This document shows positions 29,124-37,300 of a DNA stretch of 64,000 nucleotides, one piece after another; the first letter of the stretch is position 1, and the number at the start of each line of letters is the position of its first letter. Where the stretch lies: positions 2,089,501 to 2,153,500 of the forward strand of contig NZ_CP044067.1 in the NCBI RefSeq assembly GCF_008693385.1. Reading direction: 5' to 3'. The DNA is from Cupriavidus pauculus. GTDB lineage: Bacteria > Pseudomonadota > Gammaproteobacteria > Burkholderiales > Burkholderiaceae. The notes beneath the pieces were generated by a model. The model ran no database searches. It was not told the origin of the DNA and worked only from the letters and a program-made list of their open reading frames with translations. The translations under genes and the position numbers were made by a program.

Positions 29124-29756
29124 ATGAGCGCACGCCAGCCTTCACCCATCGCCGCGCGGTCCACGACAGTGGCCGGCAGGCGGCCGGCCGCGATCGTGAT
29201 CGGTGCGTCGGCGGGGGGCATCGAGGCGCTGGGCATGCTGCTGCCGCAGTTGCCCGCGGACTTCGCGCCGCCGGTGATCGTGGTCGTGCATCTCCGGCCC
29301 GATGTGCCGAGCCTGTTGCCCGAGGTGTTCGGCGAACGTTGTGCGCTGCCGGTGCGCGAGGCGGAGGACAAGATGCCCGTGCTGCCGCGACATATCTACA
29401 CGGCACCGTCGGACTACCATCTGCTGGTCGAGCGGGCGGGGATCGACGATGCATCGTTCTCGCTGTCGGTCGAGCCGCCGGTGCGCTTCTCGCGGCCGTC
29501 CATCGACGTGCTGTTCGAATCGGCCGCCGTCGCATGGCGCGAGCGCGTGCTGGGCATCCTGCTGTCCGGCGCCAACGACGACGGTGCCCGCGGGCTGAGC
29601 GCGATTCGCGCGGGCGGCGGTATTACCTGGGTGCAGTCCCCCGCGAGCGCGGCGGTGGCGACGATGCCCGAACACGCGATCGCGCGCGGCGCCGCCGATC
29701 GTATCCTGCCATTGGCCGATATGGGCGAGGCATTGCGCCGCGAGTTCAGCGAATGA
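29124..29756 (+). CDS. Receiver-less CheB methylesterase of the hybrid-kinase operon
   Basis: A 210-residue CheB_methylest domain protein with catalytic Ser29 (IGASAGG), His56 (VVHLRPD) and Asp153 (SGANDDGARG). Unlike the flagellar CheB at 7336-8406, it has no N-terminal receiver, so it is not controlled by direct phosphorylation. It may be constitutive or controlled by binding to a receiver of the kinase. It follows the cheR-like gene by 9 bases and is followed by the receiver-kinase gene after 34 bases. Confidence 0.88.
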   Translation: MSARQPSPIAARSTTVAGRRPAAIVIGASAGGIEALGMLLPQLPADFAPPVIVVVHLRPDVPSLLPEVFGERCALPVREAEDKMPVLPRHIYTAPSDYHLLVERAGIDDASFSLSVEPPVRFSRPSIDVLFESAAVAWRERVLGILLSGANDDGARGLSAIRAGGGITWVQSPASAAVATMPEHAIARGAADRILPLADMGEALRREFSE

Positions 29757-29790
29757 AGCGGTAACAGAGCAACAGACGATCACGATCACT

Positions 29791-30930
29791 ATGTCCACAC
29801 CCATCAAGATCCTTGCAGTCGACGACATCGCCAGCAACCTGACGGCGCTCGATGCCGTGCTGGCCAAGCCCGATGTCGAGATCGTCCATGCCAACTCGGG
29901 CGCGCAGGCGCTCGAACTGCTGCTCGAGCACGAATTCGGCCTTGCCATTCTCGACGTGCACATGCCGGAGATGGACGGGTTCGAACTGGCCGAGCTCATG
30001 CGGGGCAGCAAGCGCACGAGCCATATCCCGATCCTGTTTCTGACTGCCGCGGGCGAAGACAGCCAGCGCGCGTTCCGTGGCTACGCGAGCGGTGCGGTGG
30101 ACTTCCTGTTCAAGCCGATCGACGCGCGCGTGCTCGCGGCCAAGGTCGATGTGTTCGTGCAGCTCGCGCGCAACAAGCAACAGATGGCGGAGCAGCTCAA
30201 GACGGCCGAACAGCTGCTCAAGACCAACGAGATGCTCATGGCGGTGCTCGCGCACGACCTGCGCACGCCGCTGTCCGCGATCATCGCGTCCGCGTCCTTC
30301 CTCGGACGTTTCGGTGGCGAAGAGAAGCTGCGGCCCGCGACGGACCGTATCCAGCGCAGCAGCGAGCGCATGGCGCGCATGGTCGACCAGCTGCTGCACG
30401 TGGCGCGGCTGCATGGCGGCCGCGTGCACCTGAATCCGCTAAAGGAGGATGTCCACGCGATCTGCACGGCCATCGTCGACGAGTACGAGGTGGCTTACGG
30501 CAAGGGCCGTATCGTCATCGCCTCGCAGGGCAACACGATGGCGCAGATCGATCCGGACCTGATCGCGCAGGTCATGACCAACCTGATCGGCAATGCGCTG
30601 CATCATGGAGATGCGGAGACACCGATCGCCGTGCATGTGGATGGAGGCGATCGCTCGCGCGTTGTCATTACCGTGCGCAATGGCGGCACGATCGATCCCG
30701 CCGTGCTGCCGCATATCTTCGAGGCGTTCCGTTCGGGGTCCTCGACCAACGGGAACCAGGGTGCGCTCGGTGGCGTCGCCAATAGCGGCATGTCGCAGGG
30801 ACTCGGTCTCGGCCTCTACATCACGCGCGAGCTCGTGACGCTGCATGGCGGCAGTGTGGACGCGCAGTCGGGGGACGGGGAGACGATCTTTGTGGTGACG
30901 CTGCCGCGCGAGTGTTCCGCGGGCGAATGA
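29791..30930 (+). CDS. Receiver-histidine kinase (REC-HisKA-HATPase)
   Basis: A soluble 379-residue protein with an N-terminal receiver (phosphoacceptor Asp55, LAILDVHMPEMDG), a short coiled linker, HisKA with His155 (VLAHDLRTPLSA) and an HATPase domain (about 270-375, GLGLGLYITRELV). Such proteins receive phosphate from an upstream kinase and act as a second kinase. Here the giver is probably the three-receiver hybrid kinase. It ends the four-gene operon. No DNA-binding output is encoded, so the final target lies elsewhere. Confidence 0.88.
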   Translation: MSTPIKILAVDDIASNLTALDAVLAKPDVEIVHANSGAQALELLLEHEFGLAILDVHMPEMDGFELAELMRGSKRTSHIPILFLTAAGEDSQRAFRGYASGAVDFLFKPIDARVLAAKVDVFVQLARNKQQMAEQLKTAEQLLKTNEMLMAVLAHDLRTPLSAIIASASFLGRFGGEEKLRPATDRIQRSSERMARMVDQLLHVARLHGGRVHLNPLKEDVHAICTAIVDEYEVAYGKGRIVIASQGNTMAQIDPDLIAQVMTNLIGNALHHGDAETPIAVHVDGGDRSRVVITVRNGGTIDPAVLPHIFEAFRSGSSTNGNQGALGGVANSGMSQGLGLGLYITRELVTLHGGSVDAQSGDGETIFVVTLPRECSAGE

Positions 30931-30985
30931 GCGGGCGGACGAACGACTCGGGCAGCAGGTGACTGGCGTGGTACGTGAGGCGGTG

Positions 30986-31183
30986 TCAGGCAGGCATGCT
31001 GCGGGCGCTGACTTCGCCGTTGCTGCCGTGTACGAGCAGCTCGACCTTCGTCAGTCGCGCGCGGCGCGTACCCGCGGCAATTGCCTCGTCGAGCGTGGCG
31101 TGATGGGACTCGGCATAGCGCGAACCTTCGTGAATAACGTCCCAGCCGGCACCGTACGGCATGACATGAAGCGTGGCTTCCAT
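30986..31183 (-). CDS. DUF2188-like small protein
   Basis: A 65-residue basic protein whose pattern (HVMPYGAGWDVIHEG, AIAAGTRRARLTKVELLVHGSNGEV) matches DUF2188, a small beta-rich family of unknown function. AAGGAG sits at good spacing before the ATG at 31183, which supports expression. It is isolated: the flanking genes are on the other strand, and a 269-bp region with no gene lies upstream of it. Confidence 0.7.
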   Translation of the reverse strand: MEATLHVMPYGAGWDVIHEGSRYAESHHATLDEAIAAGTRRARLTKVELLVHGSNGEVSARSMPA

Positions 31184-31452
31184 CGTGATCTCCTTCTGTG
31201 TTTCAGTCTGGTGGCATCAATCTTGCGCGCCGCGGCGATGGTGGACTATCCGGCGCTGTCTGACACGTTTGTCAGTTTCGAGCGAAGCAAGGCCCGTGCC
31301 AGTTGATGCGATCTGGCGCGGAAAGTGACGCAGGCGCGGGCACGATATGCGGCCAACATGGCGTGAAGACGCCCGTCGCGCACTTCATTATGCGAATCGG
31401 CGACGCGATCCTATCCTTCAGAAATACGAGATTCGACGCGCAGGAGTTGACC

Positions 31453-31764
31453 ATGCAAGCGAGGTTCGCACGCGGCATCGCGCAGATGCCTCTGACGGTG
31501 GCGGCCCGGGAAGTCCCCATGGCGGAAGAGGCCGCCATGCCCGAGGTGGGCGATCTGGTAACCGTCTGCAGCCGTGACCAGGAGACCGAATTCAGCATTC
31601 GCCTGACGGGTGTGGCGGGGCCCGATCTCTGGTACGGCAAGATCTATGCGATCAGCCGCGGCGCCGAGATGCTCGTGGTGGCGGAGGGGCTCGAGCTCGA
31701 CGACTGCGTCAGCGTGCGTCGCGCCGAGATCGCGTCGGTCATTCCCGCGGAGCGTCCGCACTGA
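31453..31764 (+). CDS. Hypothetical protein, 103 residues
   Basis: I do not recognise the family. The ATG at 31453 has CAGGAG six bases upstream and gives MQARFARGIAQM. Residues 30-95 look like a small beta-barrel (VGDLVTVCSRDQETEFSIRL, DLWYGKIYAIS). There is no signal peptide or transmembrane helix. An alternative ATG at 31303 would add 50 residues of unlikely composition. It lies 103 bases before the hydrolase gene on the same strand. Confidence 0.55.
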   Translation: MQARFARGIAQMPLTVAAREVPMAEEAAMPEVGDLVTVCSRDQETEFSIRLTGVAGPDLWYGKIYAISRGAEMLVVAEGLELDDCVSVRRAEIASVIPAERPH

Positions 31765-31867
31765 TCTCCGGAACCCAGGCTTTGGCAAATCCGTTCGCAC
31801 GCGCCGTTGCAGCGCGGGGCGCGCTGCGGGTATGCTGCGTTTGCACATCGCACGCATTCATCTCCCA

Positions 31868-32593
31868 ATGGCTTCGTCCTCCCCTTCCTCATCCCCGTCC
31901 ACGCTGTCCACGCCTTCCGCCGCTGTCGCACCCACCCGCAGGGAATCGTTCCCCGGTCCCGCGGGCGCCCTCGAGGTTCTGATCGATGCGCCCACCGGCG
32001 CGCCGGCCGGCATCGCCGTGGTCGCGCACCCGCACCCGAGCCAGGGCGGTACCGCCGAGCACAAGATTCCACAGGTCCTCGCGCGCGCGCTGCAGGCCCA
32101 CGGCTTCCTGGTCGCGCGCCCGAACTATCGCGGTGTCGGCGCGAGCGAAGGCACCTACGACGGCGGCCCCGGCGAAGCGCAGGACGTGCTGGCCGTGGTG
32201 CGCGAGCTGCGCGCGCAATACCCGGGTCTGCCGCTCGCGCTGGCCGGATTTTCGTTCGGCGCCTATGTGCTGACGCTCGGCATCGGCGAACTCGGGGACA
32301 GCGGCGAGTCGATCGCGCACCTGATCCTGTCCGGCATGCCCGATGGGCGCCTGTCGGAAACGCTGGCTTATGAAACGCCCGCGGTCGCGGCGATCGCGCC
32401 GGGCGCGCTGGTCATCCATGGCGAACGCGACGAGCGCGTGCCGCTGGTCAACGTCTTCGAGTGGGCCCGGCCGCAGGAACTGCCGGTGGTCGTCATTCCG
32501 GGCGCCGGGCATTTCTTCACGGGCAAGCTGCCGGCCCTACGCACCGCGGTGGAGGGATACCTGCGCCGGCCGCCGCCCGCGGATCAGAACTGA
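31868..32593 (+). CDS. Alpha/beta hydrolase
   Basis: A 241-residue hydrolase-fold protein. The nucleophile elbow GFSFGAY (Ser near residue 124), an acidic residue in HGERDERVPL and the terminal His in GAGHFF form the catalytic triad. AHPHPSQGGTAEHKIPQ and RPNYRGVGASEG are typical of the CocE/dienelactone-like alpha/beta hydrolases annotated as acylpeptidase-like. The first 30 residues are Ser/Pro-rich and the start is uncertain. It is convergent with the MipA/OmpV gene, with a 10-base overlap. The substrate is unknown. Confidence 0.78.
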   Translation: MASSSPSSSPSTLSTPSAAVAPTRRESFPGPAGALEVLIDAPTGAPAGIAVVAHPHPSQGGTAEHKIPQVLARALQAHGFLVARPNYRGVGASEGTYDGGPGEAQDVLAVVRELRAQYPGLPLALAGFSFGAYVLTLGIGELGDSGESIAHLILSGMPDGRLSETLAYETPAVAAIAPGALVIHGERDERVPLVNVFEWARPQELPVVVIPGAGHFFTGKLPALRTAVEGYLRRPPPADQN

Positions 32594-33492
32594 TAGTTGA
32601 CGGAGATATCGCCGGTCAGGTTGGTCGAGCGCTGCACAATGGGGCTGTTGCGCGCATCGCCGACCAGGGCCGACACGCCGAAGTCGGCGGTGGCGAACCA
32701 GTGCTTGCTGAACATCCAGATCGCCGACACACCGCCGCCATACGACTTGATGCCGCCGCCAGGGTGATATTCCGCGTATTGGGAACGTGCCGCCTGCTGG
32801 GCGTTCACGCCGAACCATGTCTGCATATAGCGAGAGTCGGCAAAGGACATGGTCGGGCCCAGGAACCAGAAGAATTTCTCCGAGCTGCCGGGCATTGGCA
32901 TATACGCCCCCACGTCGCCGATCCAGCCGTCGGAGCCGCCGAGCTGACGCCGGATATTCGCGCGAATCACGAGCGGAAACTCTTTCGAGACCACGTATTC
33001 GGCGAAGATCTTCGTCTCGGGCACGATGCCGATATTGCCCATGCCGGCCAGATGATCGTGGTCCTTCTTCTCGCGGCGCCCCATGTCATAGGTGATGGCC
33101 AGGCCCATGCGGACGCGCTCGGTATGAATCGCGTTGAAGCCGATGCCCTCGCCCGTGGAGGCAAACGCGAGGTCCTTGTAGCGGACGTCGATGCTGGGGC
33201 CGCCAAGGATGTAGTAGTCGTTTGCCCCCTCATAGCGCGGCCGCACGGTCATCGCGGCGCCGACGCGGACTTCCCAGGTCGGGATATCGGGTGCATAGAG
33301 CTTGCGCAGCGGGACGCCGACCGAATACTGCCACTCGGGCAGCGGGGACGGGGTCTGGGCATGCGCCTGCGAGGTGTAGAACGTCGCGAAAAGGGTCGCG
33401 AAAAGGGGCACGAAAAGGGGCGCAAAAAGGGCCAGCAGCATGCCAAGCCGTGCGCGCAAGGGCGCGGATTTTTTCTTGTTGGTGGTCGGCAC
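32584..33492 (-). CDS. MipA/OmpV family outer-membrane protein
   Basis: A 302-residue predicted outer-membrane beta-barrel of the MipA/OmpV family. It has an N-terminal signal peptide ending AHAQ (about residue 45), family segments VGVGAA-like YEGANDYYILGGPSIDVRYKD, and a C-terminal Phe (DISVNYQF) typical of proteins inserted by BamA. The signal core is made of 12-bp tandem repeats. Some family members scaffold murein synthesis, others act in adhesion or stress; no role can be chosen here. Confidence 0.83.
   Translation of the reverse strand: MPTTNKKKSAPLRARLGMLLALFAPLFVPLFATLFATFYTSQAHAQTPSPLPEWQYSVGVPLRKLYAPDIPTWEVRVGAAMTVRPRYEGANDYYILGGPSIDVRYKDLAFASTGEGIGFNAIHTERVRMGLAITYDMGRREKKDHDHLAGMGNIGIVPETKIFAEYVVSKEFPLVIRANIRRQLGGSDGWIGDVGAYMPMPGSSEKFFWFLGPTMSFADSRYMQTWFGVNAQQAARSQYAEYHPGGGIKSYGGGVSAIWMFSKHWFATADFGVSALVGDARNSPIVQRSTNLTGDISVNYQF
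33385..33432. repeat. Four 12-bp tandem repeats in the MipA/OmpV signal peptide
   Basis: Units CGCGAAAAGGGT, CGCGAAAAGGGG, CACGAAAAGGGG and CGCAAAAAGGGC lie in direct tandem. On the coding strand each adds four residues of the type LFA(P/T/V) to the hydrophobic core (residues 21-36). In-frame copy-number change would alter signal length without a frameshift. Confidence 0.85.
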
Positions 33493-33676
33493 GATTCCCT
33501 CCGAAGGTGAGCAGACAGCGCCGTGGATGACGGCAACTTATCTTTTCATCGAACGCCTAGCCGTCGCAACTTCCTCGAATCTCACAAGTTTGTAGGAGGG
33601 ACGCCGATTTCGTGCGTGGCCGCCAATGCTTATGATCGCCTCCGGTAATGTCGCCGTCATTGTCACTTCGGCGATC

Positions 33677-34138
33677 TCAGGCGCTGTCGTCCACCTCGTC
33701 CGCGCGCCAGTCGCGCCGCATCTGGAGAAAGGTGAACGACGTCGACCAGCCGATCAGCATCAGGCCGACGACCGGTTCCACCGCAGCCACGAGCCGCAGG
33801 GGACCCACCGGAAAGATGTCGCCGATACTCTGCGTCGTAAAGGTTTCGAGCGAGAAGTAGATGTACGCCGCGGTACCGTGGTCGGGCATGCCCTTGAGGG
33901 AGCCCAGATGCAGGATGTCGGTACCGAGCCAGTACCCCAGGCCGAACACCATGGCTTCGGCGCAATGGGCCGCGATGATCAGCACGATCATCGCGCCGAT
34001 ATTGACCTTGCCGCTCCAGCGGCGGGGATGCATGGCGGAGATCAGTCGCAGCGCTTCATAGTGCAGCGCCACGGTAATGATGGTGAGCACCGCCGTCATG
34101 GCAATGGCGATCAGGTAGGAACCCGTGGTGTCTTGCAT
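33677..34138 (-). CDS. Two-TM ion channel family protein
   Basis: A 153-residue membrane protein with hydrophobic helices near residues 8-30, 48-72 and 112-135 and a short re-entrant segment YFSLETFTTQSIGDIFPVGPLRL between the last two. This fits the two-pore potassium channel-like family. The segment TTQSIGD is a variant of the TVGYGD potassium filter, so potassium selectivity is uncertain. The ATG lacks a clear RBS. It is monocistronic and divergent from the large kinase gene. Confidence 0.75.
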   Translation of the reverse strand: MQDTTGSYLIAIAMTAVLTIITVALHYEALRLISAMHPRRWSGKVNIGAMIVLIIAAHCAEAMVFGLGYWLGTDILHLGSLKGMPDHGTAAYIYFSLETFTTQSIGDIFPVGPLRLVAAVEPVVGLMLIGWSTSFTFLQMRRDWRADEVDDSA

Positions 34139-34309
34139 GGCAGGCAGGTTCGGGAGGAGTCGGGGACACTATACGCCGGAGTCGGCGCGCGCTGGTCGGG
34201 CATTTGTACCGGTTGCGTTACCGCGCGTACGCGGCGATGATCACAATCACGCCCTTTTGGGCGCGGAGGATGCGATGTCGATGGTGCTGTCGCGGGGCGG
34301 GAGACAGGG

Positions 34310-37300
34310 ATGACCAACTCCGAGATGACCAACTCCGGAATGACCCACTCGGGGACCACCACGTCCTCCGGCACCGGGATGTCCGGTGACGACGGTTCGC
34401 CCGCGTTTCTCGCCGGCGGCGGGGAGATGGGTGCGCGCATCCGTGCGTTCGACTGGACCGGCACGCCGCTCGGCGCTCCCGCGCAATGGCCGCAGAGCCT
34501 CAAGACCGCGATCCGCATCATTCTGACCTCGCGGCAGCCGATCTGGATCGGCTGGGGCGAAGATCTCCTCTTCTTCTACAACGACGCATACAAGGCCATT
34601 ATCGGCGGCCGCCATCCCGCGGCGCTCGGGCAGCCGACGAGGTCGGTATGGCGCGAGATCTGGGACGACATCGGGCCGCTGCTCGCGACGGCGATGGCCG
34701 GCGTCGAAGGGATCTTCGTCGAGCAGAAGCTCCTGATCATGGAGCGCAACGGGTATCCCGAGGAAACCTATTACACGTTCTCGTACAGCCCGGTGCCCGA
34801 CGATCAAGGCGGGACCGGCGGCATCATCTGCGCGAACAGCGACGGCACCGAACGCGTGCTGGCCGAGCGGCAACTGACGCTGCTGCGCGAGCTGGGCGCC
34901 TCCACCGCGGAAGCGCGCACGCGCGACGAGGTCTGCAGGGTGGCCATGCAGTCGCTGCGAACCAATCCGCACGATGTCACGTTCGCACTGCTCTACCTTG
35001 GGGATCGCGGTGCCGGCGAACTCGCGCTGGCCGGCAGCGAAGGCATTGCGGCCGATCATGCGATGGCGCCTGCCACTTTGCGTTGCGATGCGCCAGATTC
35101 CCCCGCGGCATGGCCCGCTTACGACGCGCTCCAGCAGGGCCGCGTGGTGGTCGTCGATTCGCCCGCCGAGGGCGAGCGGCTGCCCGGCGGCGCATGGAGC
35201 GTGCCGCCGAAGCAGGTCGCCATCGTGCCGGTGTCTCCGTCGGGCGAGACATCCCAGCACGGGGTGCTGGTGCTCGGCCTGAACCCGTACCGTCTCGTCG
35301 GCGACCGCTATCGCAGCTTTCTCGGGCTTGTCGCGGGGCAGATCAGCGGCGCGTTCGGCTACGTCGATGCCTACGAGGAGGAGCGCCGGCGCGCGGAGGC
35401 GCTGGCCGAGATCGATCGCGTCAAGACGACGTTCTTCTCGAATATCAGTCACGAGTTCCGCACGCCGCTGACGCTGATGCTCGGGCCGCTCGAGGAGATG
35501 CTGAACCGTCCCGGCGCCGACGACGACCGTGCGCTGCTGGAGATCACGCATCGCAACGGCATGCGATTGCTCAAGCTCGTCAATGCGCTGCTCGACTTCT
35601 CGCGCATCGAGGCGGGCCGGCTGCAGATGCAGCCGCAACCGACCGACCTCCCTGCGTTCACGGCGGAACTGGCCTCGCTGTTTCGCTCCGCCATCGAGTC
35701 GGCGGGCCTGCAGCTCGTCGTGGACTGCCCGCCGATGCCGGCACCGGTCGCGATCGATCGGACGATCTGGGAGACCGTCGTCCTGAACCTGCTGTCGAAC
35801 GCGTACAAGTTCACGTTCCAGGGAACGATCGAAGTCGCGGTGAACGCCACCTCCGAGGGCGACGTCGAACTCAGCGTGCGCGATACGGGTATCGGCATTC
35901 CGGAGGCCGAGCTGCCGCGGCTGTTCGAACGCTTTCACCGCGTGGCCGGCGCAATGGGCCGTTCCATCGAAGGCAGCGGCATCGGGCTCGCCCTGGTGCA
36001 GGAACTCGTGAAGCAGCACGGCGGCGTCATCGCGGTGGAAAGCCGGCTCGGCGAAGGCACGCGCGTCGTCGTGCGCCTGCCGCGCGCGTCGCAGCAGACG
36101 CCGCTGCCGGCGCCCGCGCCCGTGGAGATGAGCACGCAGGCACGCGCCTATGCGGAGACCGCAACGCGCTGGGGTGCCATGGCCGAAGCGGTGGCCACAC
36201 CGGCTGCCGCCACGGGGGATGCCGCCGCCAACGACGCCATGGACGACAGTGCGCGCGCGACCATGATCGTCGCGGACGACAACGCCGATCTGCGCGAGTA
36301 CATGCGGCGGCTGCTCGAGGGCGCGGGGCACGAGGTGCGCCTGGCCAACGATGGCGGCGAAGCGCTGGCCCTCGCCCGCGCGCAGGCGCCCGACCTGATC
36401 GTCTCCGACGTGATGATGCCCGGCATGGACGGTGTGGAACTGGTGCGCATGTTGCGCGAGGATGCCACGCTGCGGGACACGCCCGTGCTGTTGCTCTCGG
36501 CTCGCGCAGGAGAAGAAGCCCGCGTGAGCGGCCTCGCGAGCGGCGCCGACGATTACCTGATCAAACCGTTCTCCGCGCGCGAGTTGCTGGCACGCGTGGC
36601 GAGCAACCTGCAGCTGTCGCGCTTGCGGCGCGAGACCGAACGCCGGCTGCGCGACGAGTCGCGGGTGCTGGAAGTGCTCAATGCCGTCGGTACGACGGTC
36701 GCGGCCGAACTCGACCTCGGCCGCGCGGTGCAGGTGGTCACCGATGCCGCGACCGAGCTGACCGGCGCGGCGTTCGGCGCGTTCTTCTACAACGTGCTCG
36801 ACGACAAGGGCGGCTCCTACATGCTGTATTCGCTGTCGGGCGTGCCGAAGGAAGCGTTCGACAAGTTCCCGATGCCGCGCAATACCGCCGTATTCGCGCC
36901 GACGTTTCTCGGGCAGGGCATCGTGCGGTCCGACGATATCACCCGCGATCCGCGCTTCGGCCGCAATCCGCCGCACCGCGGCATGCCGGAAGGGCATCTG
37001 CAGGTGTGCAGCTATCTGGCCGCGCCCGTGATTTCACGCAACGGCGATGTGCTGGGGGGCCTGTTCTTCGGTCATCCGCAAGCCGGCATGTTCACCGAGC
37101 GCGCGGAGCGCGTGCTCGTGGGGATTGCCGCGCAGGCCGCGGTCGCCATCGACAATGCGCGGCTCTATCAGGCCGCGCAGGCCGAGATCGCCAAGCGCAC
37201 CAAGGCGCAGGATGCACTGCGCGAACTCAACACGACGCTGGAGCGCCGGGTCAACGAGGCCGTGGCCGACCGTGACCGGCTGTGGGATCTCAGCGAAGAC

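Noticed and set aside
34247..36997. A 916-residue open frame on the minus strand opposite the double hybrid kinase
   Set aside because: Antisense shadow with no domain; the plus strand encodes clear kinase and receiver motifs.
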